NCBI RefSeq assembly: GCF_030332225.1
Contig: NZ_JAOWIF010000041.1
Span: 1 to 64,000 of the forward strand
Length of the DNA: 64,000 nucleotides
From: Citrobacter sp. Cu233
GTDB lineage: Bacteria; Pseudomonadota; Gammaproteobacteria; Enterobacterales; Enterobacteriaceae
Direction of reading: 5' to 3'
Notes under the pieces: generated by a model
What the model was told of the DNA's origin: nothing
The model's database searches: none
What the model saw: only the letters and a program-made list of their open reading frames with translations
Translations under genes and position numbers: made by a program
In this document: one piece after another, positions 32,119 to 41,417 of the stretch
Layout: the number at the start of each line of letters is the position of its first letter
Position numbering within the stretch: the first letter of the stretch is position 1

Positions 32119-32135
32119 GTTAGATGATTACTAAC
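32119..32135. promoter_or_regulatory. Inverted repeat between SDR and LysR genes
   Basis: GTTAG-ATGATTA-CTAAC is a 5-bp inverted repeat with a 7-base centre, 15 bases before the LysR start. It contains the LysR-type T-N11-A form and is a likely binding site of the divergent regulator. Confidence 0.55.
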
Positions 32136-32149
32136 CAGAGGTTTGTAAT

Positions 32150-33046
32150 ATGGATAAGCTGCGCGGCATGGAAACGTTTATCGCGGTGGTGGAAAGTGGA
32201 AGCTTTACCGGCGCGGCAACGCGACTGGAGATATCAGCGGTGATGGTGGGGAAATATATCGCGCTGCTGGAGGCGCAACTCGGTACGCGTTTGCTGGAAC
32301 GTAACACCCGTCGCCAGAGCCTGACTGACGCCGGGCGCGTCTATTTTGAAGAAGCCCGGCGGGTAGTGGAACAGGTATCGATAGCTGAACGCTCGGTGGA
32401 GCGACTGCGTTTGGCCCCGGCGGGGACGTTGCGCATCAGCGCGCCCACCTCCTTTGGCGCGTGTGTTATCTCGCCGCTGGCTGCGGATTTTTTGCAAACC
32501 TGGCCAGAAGTACGTATTGAGCTGGATCTGACCAACCGAATGGTGGATCTGGTCGATGAAGGGGTCGATCTGGCGATCCGCATTGGTGATATTCATCAGA
32601 CGGATGTAGTGGCGAAATATCTGTGTCCGTACCGTATGGCGATCTGTGCCTCGCCGGACTATCTTGCCAGACACGGCACACCACGAACGCCCGCGGATCT
32701 GGTGGATCATCTGTGTTTGTCGCATACCGTGTGGACGGCACGTAACGAATGGATACTGCCGGGTATGGAAGGTGAGGTCAGATGGAAACGCGATGCGATC
32801 CTGCGGTGTAACGATGGTCATGGTCTGCGTATGGCGGCGGTCGCGGGTGCGGGTCTGCTGTTACAGCCGGAAGTGCTACTGGCAGAAGAGCTTGCCAGCG
32901 GCAAACTGGTGAGGGTACTGGAGGGCTTTACGCCAGAGCCGCGACCGATTCATCTGTTGTGGCGACAGGATCTGCGCCCACTGCCCAAGCTGACGCAGTT
33001 TGTTGAACATGTGCTGGAAGGAACGCAGGGGCTACGCGGAAACTAA
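32150..33046 (+). CDS. LysR-family transcriptional regulator
   Basis: A 298-residue LysR regulator with a winged helix at about 1-60 (FIAVVESGSFTGAATRLEIS) and a periplasmic-binding-like effector domain at about 90-295. It belongs to the large CrgA/AaeR-like group that often sits divergent from an oxidoreductase gene. Its probable target is the SDR gene at 31449-32051, through the inverted repeat in the gap. The inducer is unknown. Confidence 0.9.
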   Translation: MDKLRGMETFIAVVESGSFTGAATRLEISAVMVGKYIALLEAQLGTRLLERNTRRQSLTDAGRVYFEEARRVVEQVSIAERSVERLRLAPAGTLRISAPTSFGACVISPLAADFLQTWPEVRIELDLTNRMVDLVDEGVDLAIRIGDIHQTDVVAKYLCPYRMAICASPDYLARHGTPRTPADLVDHLCLSHTVWTARNEWILPGMEGEVRWKRDAILRCNDGHGLRMAAVAGAGLLLQPEVLLAEELASGKLVRVLEGFTPEPRPIHLLWRQDLRPLPKLTQFVEHVLEGTQGLRGN

Positions 33047-33050
33047 AAAT

Positions 33051-33082
33051 GCCGGATGGCGCTGTGAACTGCGCCATCCGGC
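33051..33082. repeat. REP element between the LysR gene and tctA
   Basis: GCCGGATGGCGC and GCGCCATCCGGC are perfect 12-bp inverted arms around TGTGAACT. It lies between two convergent genes, 5-7 bases from each stop, and probably ends both messages. Confidence 0.85.
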
Positions 33083-33088
33083 AATTTG

Positions 33089-34603
33089 TTAGCCGATATC
33101 CACCTGCGGCTTATTGTTGCGTTTGCGGATCAGGCGCAGTACTGGCGGGATAACGATAACCATCACCGCCATCACCAGCAGGACTTTCGCCACGCCGCTG
33201 GCCCACAGAATATCCATGCTGCCATTACTGATGGACAGGGCCCGACGCAGGTTCTGCTCCAGCATTTCCCCCAGTACAAAGCCTAAAATTAACGGCGACA
33301 TCGGGAAGTGCATTTTACGCAAAATGTATCCCAGTACGCCGAGACCGACCATCAGTACCAGATCGAAGGTGGTGCTGTGCACGGCATACACACCGACCGC
33401 TGAGACCGCCGCAATGGCCGGAACCAGGAACCACAGCGGAATGGTCAGCATGCGGGTGAACAGACCGATTAACGGGATGTTCATGACCAGCAGCATCACG
33501 TTCGCAATCAGCAGCGCCGCGATCAGTCCCCAGACGATATCCGGCTGTTCGGTGAACATTGCCGGCCCTGGCGTGATGTTGTACAGCGTCAGCGCACCCA
33601 TCATCACTGCCGTGGTGCCGGAGCCCGGCACGCCGAGCGTCAGCATTGGGATAAACGAGCCACAGGCCGAGGCATTGTTGGCCGCCTCCGGTGCGGCCAC
33701 GCCGCGAATGTCCCCTTTCCCAAAGCTGTCGCTGTTACCGCTGAGTTTTTTCTCCGTCATGTAGGTGATAGCACTGGCGATGGTGGCCCCGGCACCGGGC
33801 AGGACGCCGACGAAAAAGCCAATCACCGACGAGCGCAGCGTGGCGCCCACGCACTGCGCGCCTTCTTTGGCGTTGAACATCATGCGGCCCGTTTTACGCA
33901 CCAGCGCCTGACCGCTGCTGGTATGTTCCAGCATTAATAATATTTCTGAGACAGAGAACAGCCCAATCACCACCACGATAAACTGCACGCCGTCGGAGAG
34001 ATGGACACTGTCAAAGGTGAAGCGATAAACCCCGGTGTTGGCGTCTACGCCGACGGTCGCAAGGCCAAGACCGATAAGCGCTGCCAGAAATGATTTCAGT
34101 GGATTCTGTGCCATCATGCTGCCGAGACAGGCAATGGCGAAGACCATTAAGGCAAAGTATTCTGCAGGACCGAATGACAGCGACCATTGTGCTAACGCCG
34201 GGGCAAACAGAATGATGCCGCCGATGGCGATGAGCGAACCAAAGAACGAGCTGACCGCTGAGATAGAAAGCGCTACGCCGCCGCGTCCCTGTTGGGCCAT
34301 TGGATAGCCGTCAAGGGCGGTCATAATGGCTGCCGCATCGCCAGGAACATTGAGCAGGATAGAGGAAATGCGCCCGCCGTATTCGCAGCCGATATAAACA
34401 GTCGCCAGCAGGATCAGTGCAGACTCCGCAGGCAGATGCAATGCGAAGGCCAGCGGCAGCAGGATCGCCACGCCGTTGATTGGCCCCAGGCCCGGCAGCA
34501 ACCCAACGATGGTGCCGACAAAGCAGCCGATCAAGGCGATAACCAGGTTTTCCGGTGTCATCGCCACCGCGAAACCCTGAGAAAGATAAATCCAGGTATC
34601 CAT
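33089..34603 (-). CDS. tctA: Tripartite tricarboxylate transporter large membrane subunit TctA
   Basis: A 504-residue inner-membrane subunit with about 12 segments. The family signatures GLLPGLGPINGVAILLPL (about 34-51) and GVLPGAGATIASAITY (about 262-277) are both present. With TctB and the binding protein TctC it imports tricarboxylates such as citrate using the ion gradient. The start MDTWIYLSQ matches Salmonella TctA (504). It is the last gene of tctCBA, 10 bases after tctB. Confidence 0.96.
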   Translation of the reverse strand: MDTWIYLSQGFAVAMTPENLVIALIGCFVGTIVGLLPGLGPINGVAILLPLAFALHLPAESALILLATVYIGCEYGGRISSILLNVPGDAAAIMTALDGYPMAQQGRGGVALSISAVSSFFGSLIAIGGIILFAPALAQWSLSFGPAEYFALMVFAIACLGSMMAQNPLKSFLAALIGLGLATVGVDANTGVYRFTFDSVHLSDGVQFIVVVIGLFSVSEILLMLEHTSSGQALVRKTGRMMFNAKEGAQCVGATLRSSVIGFFVGVLPGAGATIASAITYMTEKKLSGNSDSFGKGDIRGVAAPEAANNASACGSFIPMLTLGVPGSGTTAVMMGALTLYNITPGPAMFTEQPDIVWGLIAALLIANVMLLVMNIPLIGLFTRMLTIPLWFLVPAIAAVSAVGVYAVHSTTFDLVLMVGLGVLGYILRKMHFPMSPLILGFVLGEMLEQNLRRALSISNGSMDILWASGVAKVLLVMAVMVIVIPPVLRLIRKRNNKPQVDIG

Positions 34604-34613
34604 CGTTTCTCCG

Positions 34614-35048
34614 TTAACCCAGCCAGGCGCCGAGAGGTAAGGTGACGTCAAGCAGTCGATCGAAGGCATACCACAACAGAATGCCGAGAACCGACCCGGA
34701 AATACCCGCTGCCGGGATGGTGGCCCCGAACAGCAGGCCGATCACCACGGTGAGAATGGCTGTGGCAATGGGGAATCCCAGCCATTCAAAACCCCAGGCG
34801 TACATAAACAGAATAATCACCATCGTCAGCAGCTTTTGCAGCACGTGGCGGCGAGGCCAACTGATGGTGTCCGGGTGGCGCAACAGCAGCGCGACGGCAC
34901 ACAAGAGCATCAAGCTGATAATGCCCAGCGGAAAGGGGCGTGGCCCGACGGGTTCATAGCTGTATTCGCTGCTGATTTGCCAGGCCACGAACAGCCCGGC
35001 TATACAGAGCAACAGCCAGATACCCGCAAAAATACGATCGCTCATCAT
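34614..35048 (-). CDS. tctB: Tripartite tricarboxylate transporter small membrane subunit TctB
   Basis: A 144-residue membrane protein with four hydrophobic segments (about 6-24, 38-56, 72-95 and 98-138), typical of TctB. It has the family's FPxGI segment (RPFPLGIISL). It works with TctA and TctC; direct function within the complex is unknown. It lies 14 bases after tctC. Confidence 0.94.
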   Translation of the reverse strand: MMSDRIFAGIWLLLCIAGLFVAWQISSEYSYEPVGPRPFPLGIISLMLLCAVALLLRHPDTISWPRRHVLQKLLTMVIILFMYAWGFEWLGFPIATAILTVVIGLLFGATIPAAGISGSVLGILLWYAFDRLLDVTLPLGAWLG

Positions 35049-35062
35049 GGTTGCCCCTGTGC

Positions 35063-36040
35063 TTATTTAGCCAGACCAAAGGCTTTTGCCTGCTCACGAT
35101 AATCCGTGACCTGTTTCTTCACGTAGGCGTCGAGTTGCTTCCCGCTCATGTTGAATTCAAACAGGCCGCGCAGATCGCGTTGCTTTTTAAATTCATCGGT
35201 TTGCTGGAGTTTGTTAAAGGCGTCTACCCACCATTGATATTCGGCATCGCTGACTTTTGGCCCAACGTAGAAACCACGAATAATCGGCCAAACAAGGTCA
35301 TAGCCCTGCTCTTTGGCGGTGGGCACATTGGCTAACTGACCCGGCAGACGTTCATCAGAGAACACCGCCAGTACGCGGATTTTGTCGCCGTTGAGATACG
35401 GCACCATTTCACTGAGATCGCCGGAGACGACCTGGACGTGATTGCCCATCAACGCGGTGACCGGCTCGCCGCCGCCTTCAAAGGCGACATAACGCATTTT
35501 GTGCGGATCGACGTTGGCTTTTTGCGCCAGCAGCGCCGACTTCATCCAGTCCTGACTGCCGATAGAGGCGCCTGCGCCAATCACCACGCTGTTGGGATCT
35601 TTTTCCATCGCCGTCAGCAGGTCTTTCAGCGTCTTCCACGGGGAATCACTACGCACGGCAATCATGCCGTAGTCGGTGCCTACACTCGCCAGCCAGCGCA
35701 CATCATCAACGCCATAGCGGCCAAATTTTCCCTGCGACAGGTTCAGCAACGAACCACCAGAGAACGCCACTACGGTTCCGGCTTCGGCAGGACGTTGCGC
35801 GACGATGGCGTTATACGCCACAGCCCCCACGCCGCCTGGCATATAGGTCACGCGCATCGGTTTTTCGATGGCGCCAGTTTCCATCATGCTCACCTGAATC
35901 AGCTTACAGGTGAGGTCGAACCCACCGCCGGGTTTTGCCGGGGCGATACATTCGGTGCGCGAGGGCGCTTGTTCCGCCAGAACAGAGGTACTCATCAGTA
36001 ACATGCTTGCAGTAAGTGTACGAAATAATTGTTTTTTCAT
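35063..36040 (-). CDS. tctC: Periplasmic tricarboxylate-binding protein TctC
   Basis: A 325-residue exported binding protein with a signal peptide at 1-22 (cut after VLA) and the Bug/TctC fold; AKPGGGFDLTC holds the ligand-binding loop and MPGGVGAVAYN is the second signature. It captures tricarboxylates for TctAB. It is the first gene of tctCBA and divergent from the regulatory pair tctDE across 153 bp. Confidence 0.96.
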   Translation of the reverse strand: MKKQLFRTLTASMLLMSTSVLAEQAPSRTECIAPAKPGGGFDLTCKLIQVSMMETGAIEKPMRVTYMPGGVGAVAYNAIVAQRPAEAGTVVAFSGGSLLNLSQGKFGRYGVDDVRWLASVGTDYGMIAVRSDSPWKTLKDLLTAMEKDPNSVVIGAGASIGSQDWMKSALLAQKANVDPHKMRYVAFEGGGEPVTALMGNHVQVVSGDLSEMVPYLNGDKIRVLAVFSDERLPGQLANVPTAKEQGYDLVWPIIRGFYVGPKVSDAEYQWWVDAFNKLQQTDEFKKQRDLRGLFEFNMSGKQLDAYVKKQVTDYREQAKAFGLAK

Positions 36041-36193
36041 TGTTTATCCTCACGCCGGAAAACCGGATTTTCGGGTACGGAAGAAGATTTTTGTGATTAT
36101 GTGAGCCGATGTGTAGCAGTTCGGTTGCGTGATTGTTAAAACATTAACCTTTCAATTCCCTTTCAATGCGGCAGAAACTTTACAGGATGTGAT

Positions 36194-36868
36194 ATGCGTC
36201 TCTTATTAGCGGAAGATAACCGTGAGCTCGCTCACTGGCTGGAGAAAGCGCTGGTACAAAACGGTTTTGCCGTTGACTGCGTTTTTGACGGTCAGTCGGC
36301 CGATCATCTTTTACATAGCGAAACCTACGCGCTGGCGGTGCTGGACATCAATATGCCGGGACTGGACGGCCTTGAGGTGGTTCAGCGGCTGCGTAAGCGC
36401 GGGCAGACGCTGCCCGTTCTGTTGTTGACGGCGCGCAGCGCGGTGGCGGATCGGGTGAAGGGACTCAACGCAGGCGCGGATGACTATCTGGCAAAACCGT
36501 TTGAAATTGAAGAGCTTGATGCCAGGCTACGGGCCTTGTTGCGGCGTAGTGCAGGCCAGGTGCAAGGGATACAGCAACTGGGAGAATTGGCGTTTCACGA
36601 TGAAGGTTACTTTCTGCTGCAGGGACAACCGCTGGCGCTTACACCGCGTGAGCAGGCCCTGCTGACAGTACTGATGTACCGTCGACTGCGCCCGGTTTCA
36701 CGTCAACAGTTGTTTGAGCAGGTTTTCAGTTTGAGCGATGAGGTCAGCCCCGAGAGCATTGAGCTGTATATCCATCGGTTGCGGAAGAAGCTGCAAGGGA
36801 GCGACGTGCGTATCGCGACGCTGCGTGGCCTGGGTTATGTGCTGGAACGCTGCGATGAGGTGGGTTAA
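36194..36868 (+). CDS. tctD: Response regulator TctD
   Basis: A 224-residue OmpR-type response regulator with a receiver domain at 1-118 (phosphorylated Asp51 in VLDINMPG, acidic AED at 6-8, Lys in LAKPFEIEE) and a C-terminal winged helix (about 130-220). It controls the divergent tctCBA operon, in Salmonella in response to tricarballylate/citrate. The stop overlaps the tctE start by 14 bases. Confidence 0.96.
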   Translation: MRLLLAEDNRELAHWLEKALVQNGFAVDCVFDGQSADHLLHSETYALAVLDINMPGLDGLEVVQRLRKRGQTLPVLLLTARSAVADRVKGLNAGADDYLAKPFEIEELDARLRALLRRSAGQVQGIQQLGELAFHDEGYFLLQGQPLALTPREQALLTVLMYRRLRPVSRQQLFEQVFSLSDEVSPESIELYIHRLRKKLQGSDVRIATLRGLGYVLERCDEVG

Positions 36869-38267
36869 GCCCCAGTCGTTGTACCTGCAACTGCTGATGT
36901 TTCTCGGGCTACCGCTGCTGTTGTTGTGGGGACTCTCGGCGTTTAACAGCTACGTTAGCGCATTACAGGCCGCGACGCAGGCGTATGACCGGACGCTGCT
37001 CTCATCGGCCAGAACGGTTTCAGAGCGGCTGGTCGTGCGCAATAAACACCTGGAAGTCAACGTGCCGTGGGTGGTACTGGACAGCTTTGAACTGAATATG
37101 AACGACAGGCTGTATTACAAGGTGGTCGATCCTGCGGGGAAGGTTATCTCGGGTTATGACGATTTACCGGCCATGCCGCCCGCGACCTCGCGTACCCGGC
37201 TGTATCCGGCGTTAGCGTGGTTTTATCATACGGAATATCGCGGTGAGGCGATCCGCGTGGCACGCCTGCTCCAGCCGGTCAATGAGGGCGGGATTGTTGG
37301 CATGGCCGAAATTTATGTTGCCGAAACGCTGCAATCACGTCGTTATCTGGCGCGGCAACTGCTGTTTTCCTCATGGGTGTCACAAGGTCTATTAGTACTC
37401 CTGACGCTGGTGCTGGTCGGTTGGCTGCTACGTCGGGTATTGCGCCCCATGCGCCAGTTGTCATCGCTTATGGTTCGCCGCGAACCAGGACTGCTGACGC
37501 CATTGCCGGAGTTACTGCCGTGGTCGGAAACCCGTCTGCTGATTGTCGCATTCAACCGCTATATCGACCGACTGCGGGGGCTTATCTCCCGCCAGGAGCG
37601 CTTCAGCGCAGATGCTTCCCATCAGCTCAAAACACCACTGGCAGTGCTAAAAACGCAGGCGGCAGTGGCGTTGGCGAGCCCTCAGCCGCAACAATGGTAT
37701 GAGAGCTTACAGGCGATGAGTTCAACGCTGGATAACACCATTCAACTGACGGAAAGGTTGTTACAGCTTTCAGCGGTGAAGCGTAAAGAGCAGGGGGAAA
37801 GGCACTTTTCGCCCGTTAATCTGTATGACGTGGTGCAAACCAGCTGTTTTACCCGTCTGGCGCAGGCTCGCAGTAAAGCCATCGATCTGGGATATGAGGG
37901 AGAGCAGGAGGCGCTGTGGATTGAAGGGGATGAGGTGCTGCTCGGTGAACTGTGCGGAAATCTGCTGGATAATGCGCTGAAATATACGCCAGTACAGGGC
38001 GTGGTGACGGCGCGTTTAGTACGCGAGGGGGAGGCCGTGGTGCTGGTGGTTGAAGATAGCGGGCCAGGTATTGATGAGCAACGGGTGCATCAGGCGCTGT
38101 TGCCGTTTCATCGCCTGGATAACGTCGGCAATGTCCCGGGCGCAGGGATAGGCCTGGCTCTGGTCAACGATATTGCGCGTCTACACCGCACACACCCGCA
38201 GTTGTCGCGTAGCAATACACTAGGGGGGCTGAGCGTACGAGTCCGATTTTTAAGCATCACGATCTGA
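36855..38267 (+). CDS. tctE: Sensor histidine kinase TctE
   Basis: A 470-residue membrane sensor. Membrane helices lie at about 8-30 and 171-194 with a periplasmic sensing domain between them, a HAMP-like linker, the H-box at His256 (ADASHQLKTP), the N-box LCGNLLDNALKY near 370 and G-box DSGPGI. The ATG at 36855 lies inside the end of tctD and gives the Salmonella TctE length (471). It should phosphorylate TctD when tricarboxylate is present. Confidence 0.95.
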   Translation: MRWVKPQSLYLQLLMFLGLPLLLLWGLSAFNSYVSALQAATQAYDRTLLSSARTVSERLVVRNKHLEVNVPWVVLDSFELNMNDRLYYKVVDPAGKVISGYDDLPAMPPATSRTRLYPALAWFYHTEYRGEAIRVARLLQPVNEGGIVGMAEIYVAETLQSRRYLARQLLFSSWVSQGLLVLLTLVLVGWLLRRVLRPMRQLSSLMVRREPGLLTPLPELLPWSETRLLIVAFNRYIDRLRGLISRQERFSADASHQLKTPLAVLKTQAAVALASPQPQQWYESLQAMSSTLDNTIQLTERLLQLSAVKRKEQGERHFSPVNLYDVVQTSCFTRLAQARSKAIDLGYEGEQEALWIEGDEVLLGELCGNLLDNALKYTPVQGVVTARLVREGEAVVLVVEDSGPGIDEQRVHQALLPFHRLDNVGNVPGAGIGLALVNDIARLHRTHPQLSRSNTLGGLSVRVRFLSITI

Positions 38268-38344
38268 TGTCTTTATTTCTTTGGTACAGATTATTCTCAG
38301 TAAATTGCAAATAATAAAGTTAATTATCATTGTTATTTTAACAA

Positions 38345-38498
38345 TAACGGTGTGTGATTTATTGTTTTTATTTGTATTGTGACACCGTTAATTAATTTTA
38401 ACGGTTATCCTGGGAAAAAAGAGAAACGATTTTGTGCTATTCATCATACATATAGCAGTATTCATAGTCTAAGAATTGTTATCTGTCAATAACGGTTG
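38345..38498. promoter_or_regulatory. Four TAACGGT-type motifs upstream of the exopolysaccharide operon
   Basis: TAACGGTGT at 38345-38353 faces its exact inverted copy ACACCGTTA at 38382-38390; TAACGGTT recurs at 38399-38406 and TAACGGTTG at 38490-38498. The middle two also form CCGTTA-N8-TAACGG. Four copies within 154 bases in the only large gap of this locus suggest the binding sites of a dedicated regulator. This gap (38268-38724) is otherwise AT-rich and holds no gene; no JUMPStart or ops element is seen. Confidence 0.55.
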
Positions 38499-38659
38499 TG
38501 TTGTAAATTATCATCTTTTTTGGTGGTGGTGAAAAAATGCTCACTCATAAATTAATGATTGAAATCATGGTGATACAAATGATACATGGGTGATAGTCAC
38601 ACTAATAAACATTATTTTTTACATTTACTGACAATGTGCCATTGCGTTTTTTAGACTTG

Positions 38660-38668
38660 TGATATAAT
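38660..38668 (+). promoter_or_regulatory. Extended -10 promoter of the exopolysaccharide operon
   Basis: TGATATAAT is an extended -10 (TGn plus TATAAT) about 57 bases before the first start codon. The -35 region is poor (TTGCGT at 38642-38647 with only 15 bases spacing), which suggests dependence on an activator bound upstream. Confidence 0.5.
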
Positions 38669-38724
38669 TAGCAACATGAAAAGAGAAAAAAACAATTAAA
38701 TATCAATAAATAATGGGCTGAGAT

Positions 38725-40140
38725 ATGCTTAAAAATTCGCTAAAGATTAGCAGTCAAGGATATCCAGTCTTTTTGAAACTGGTCGATTTTATTGTAATTA
38801 ATATTACGTTAATTTTTAGCGCCCATCTGTTAGATATGGTGCCATTTAAGACCATTGTCATTCTGAGTATCCTCTTCTCAGTGTTTTTCTTACTGCTTGC
38901 TGAATACACAAAAATGTACCAGCAGAAGATAAAAACCATCGGCATACGCAACCAAAAACGGCTGCTTTTTTGTACACTGTTGGCGATATCGTTCAACGAA
39001 GTGATCAGCATGACGGTGGCCGAACCGGAGTCACTTGGATACCTGACAAGCCTGACACCGTCTTTTTTATCTCCTATTGTTTATTGGTATTTTATTCCTT
39101 TACCTTTTCTTTATTTTATTCGTTTTTTCATTTTTAAATATTCAACGAAAAAAAGCATTCGTGTGGCGATTATTGGTCTTACCGACAACGGTGTGGCAGC
39201 TGAAAAAGCATTGATAGCCGAATACTCCAATATCAAATTAGATTTGGCTTTTTATGACGAACGCGCTTTGTCCCGCTGTGGTGATATCGTGGATAAGATA
39301 AAAAGTCCTTTTCGTGGCCCTGTCATTAATCTGGTTGAAGAGGCCAAACAAGGGAATATCGACGAGATCTATATCGCATTACCGATGGTGGCATTACATC
39401 GTATTCGTCACTTTTTGGCCATGATGTCAGATACCACGGTAGATACCTATATTGTTCCTGATTTTTATACCTACAGTAACAATATGTCCAAGCTGCGCTC
39501 GATCCACAATCTGCAAACCATTGGCATCTTTAGCTCACCGTTTGAAGGGGCCGGTTCATTTATTAAACGTGCTGAAGACCTGATTCTCGGTAGCATCATT
39601 ATGGTGATGATCTCCTCACTGATGTTAGCGATTGCTATTGGTATTAAACTTACCTCACGTGGCCCGGTGTTTTTCAAACAAGATCGATACGGCCTGAGTG
39701 GACAAAAAATTAAGGTATGGAAGTTTCGCTCGATGCGAGTTATGGAGAATTCCGATACGGTTATCCAGGCCACCAAGAATGATCCACGTGTGACAAAATT
39801 TGGTAGTTTCTTGCGACGCACCTCTCTTGATGAACTCCCGCAATTCATTAATGTATTGCAGGGAAGTATGTCTATTGTCGGTCCCAGACCTCATGCGGTT
39901 ACGCACAATGAACAGTACCGCAAACAGGTCGAAAACTACATGATCCGCCATAAAGTTAAGCCGGGGATCACCGGGCTTGCGCAGATTAACGGTTTCCGTG
40001 GCGAAATCGATGCACTTTATAAGATGGAAAAGCGCGTTCAGTATGATATTGAATATATTCAAAACTGGTCGCTATGGCTGGATATAAAAATTATTATTAA
40101 AACTATTTTCAAAGGATTTGTCGGTAAGAATGCATACTAA
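38725..40140 (+). CDS. WcaJ/WbaP-type undecaprenyl-phosphate sugar phosphotransferase
   Basis: A 471-residue membrane enzyme that starts the repeat unit by moving a hexose-1-phosphate (usually glucose) from UDP-sugar to undecaprenyl phosphate. N-terminal membrane helices (about 15-125) are followed by a Rossmann-like CoA-binding-type middle domain (about 145-260) and the bacterial sugar-transferase domain (about 275-471) with helix LILGSIIMVMISSLMLAIAI and the conserved KVWKFRSM, DELPQFINVLQG and SIVGPRPH motifs. It is the first of eleven packed genes. WcaJ is the closest type I recall; the sugar is inferred. Confidence 0.93.
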   Translation: MLKNSLKISSQGYPVFLKLVDFIVINITLIFSAHLLDMVPFKTIVILSILFSVFFLLLAEYTKMYQQKIKTIGIRNQKRLLFCTLLAISFNEVISMTVAEPESLGYLTSLTPSFLSPIVYWYFIPLPFLYFIRFFIFKYSTKKSIRVAIIGLTDNGVAAEKALIAEYSNIKLDLAFYDERALSRCGDIVDKIKSPFRGPVINLVEEAKQGNIDEIYIALPMVALHRIRHFLAMMSDTTVDTYIVPDFYTYSNNMSKLRSIHNLQTIGIFSSPFEGAGSFIKRAEDLILGSIIMVMISSLMLAIAIGIKLTSRGPVFFKQDRYGLSGQKIKVWKFRSMRVMENSDTVIQATKNDPRVTKFGSFLRRTSLDELPQFINVLQGSMSIVGPRPHAVTHNEQYRKQVENYMIRHKVKPGITGLAQINGFRGEIDALYKMEKRVQYDIEYIQNWSLWLDIKIIIKTIFKGFVGKNAY

Positions 40141-41416
40141 ATTAATAGTTATTACCGGAATCGTGATATCGCAGTCCGCATGGGCTGATCTCACACCGAA
40201 ATCACACATTGGCTTTGCGGGGATCGACTTCCAGGGCAAAGTTGCTGTGGATTACGGTTATGATGATAACGTGACTTATCAACCCCATAACAGCGATGCG
40301 ATAGGTTCAGCTTTCCAGAGCGCGGCACCTGTGTTTAGTATGATCGGTGAGCGCGGTCAGGATAAGTATTTGTTAATGTATTCAGGAGATTATCGTAACT
40401 ACTCAAGCGATTCTGCCGATAACTATAACGACCATTTTTTCCGTTTTAACGGTGCCTGGCGTTATGGGCAAATGCACGGCTTAACCTTGAATCTGGAAGA
40501 TTCAATTGGGCATGAATCTCGCGGCCGCGATATCACAGAGGGCTTTTTGCCGAACCAGTTCCGCCAGTATGGAGTTAACTCTCCGCTGACGAATAATTTT
40601 ATCAACAGTGAATTGCGCTATAGCTATGGCGCACCAGATGGACGCGGCAAAGCGGAACTGGCACTGTTATATAAAAAACTGACGTTCGGGAATACCTCGG
40701 ATGTGCAGGATACCAGCCCGGATTTTTACAATTACATTCAGCAGCAGGAATGGCATGAAAATAGTCTGGTTGCTGAAGTTTTTGACCAATACACATCGAG
40801 AACGCGCTTTCGCTATAGTTTTATTACTAATCAGCGTCACTATGATAACAACTCAGAAAAAGACAGTAATGAATACTATTTGCTTTACGGTCTGAAATCG
40901 CAGTTGACGGGGAAAACCAACGTCGACATGAATATTTCATGGCTGTACAAAACATTTGAAAATGCCCCAAACTCGAATGATTTTAATGGTCTAAACTGGG
41001 ATATAAAGGGGGAGTGGAAGCCGTTAAATCAGTCAGTCTTCACTGCCCATTCTGCTCAAAGTATTAAAGACCCCTCGGAAGTTGGGGGGTATATTTTAGT
41101 GACTGAATATGGGCTTTCTTACCAGCATTTCTGGCTGGGTAATCGTTTTTCTACTTTGCTGGACTACTCATACACCACGGAAGACTATAAAAAACAGAAC
41201 AAGGATCGACATGATAAAAATGGTGTATTTAGCGTAACCATGAGCTATGACTACACGCCGTCTGTCAATTTTGAGATTAAATATCAATTAGATACCCTGA
41301 ATTCGAATAAGGATACTGATTCGTTTTATATCGGTCCCAACGACAATCAGGAAGTCATTAGAACGTTGGGTTATGATAATTCTATGATTATGCTTAAAGC
41401 TAAGGTTCAGATCTAA
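40130..41416 (+). CDS. Outer-membrane beta-barrel protein of the exopolysaccharide locus
   Basis: A 428-residue exported protein with a signal peptide at 1-19 (MHTKLIVITGIVISQSAWA) followed by alternating polar/apolar strands rich in Tyr, Asp, Asn and Ser, ending in a hydrophobic strand (MIMLKAKVQI). That pattern is of a large integral outer-membrane barrel of the kind annotated as exopolysaccharide beta-barrel protein. The ATG at 40130 is used because it gives the signal peptide; it overlaps the gene before by 11 bases. It is encoded directly upstream of a short OPX lipoprotein, so I infer that it forms the outer-membrane pore. Confidence 0.8.
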   Translation: MHTKLIVITGIVISQSAWADLTPKSHIGFAGIDFQGKVAVDYGYDDNVTYQPHNSDAIGSAFQSAAPVFSMIGERGQDKYLLMYSGDYRNYSSDSADNYNDHFFRFNGAWRYGQMHGLTLNLEDSIGHESRGRDITEGFLPNQFRQYGVNSPLTNNFINSELRYSYGAPDGRGKAELALLYKKLTFGNTSDVQDTSPDFYNYIQQQEWHENSLVAEVFDQYTSRTRFRYSFITNQRHYDNNSEKDSNEYYLLYGLKSQLTGKTNVDMNISWLYKTFENAPNSNDFNGLNWDIKGEWKPLNQSVFTAHSAQSIKDPSEVGGYILVTEYGLSYQHFWLGNRFSTLLDYSYTTEDYKKQNKDRHDKNGVFSVTMSYDYTPSVNFEIKYQLDTLNSNKDTDSFYIGPNDNQEVIRTLGYDNSMIMLKAKVQI

Positions 41417-41417
41417 A

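Noticed and set aside
38470-38483. Possible RcsAB box (TAAGAATTGTTATC) upstream of the exopolysaccharide operon
   Set aside because: Only the left half fits the consensus; the right half has almost no matches.
38268-38724. JUMPStart/ops element before the exopolysaccharide operon
   Set aside because: No GGCGGTAG-type sequence is found in the gap.
40118-40129. TTG start four codons before the beta-barrel Met
   Set aside because: The signal peptide begins properly at the ATG at 40130.
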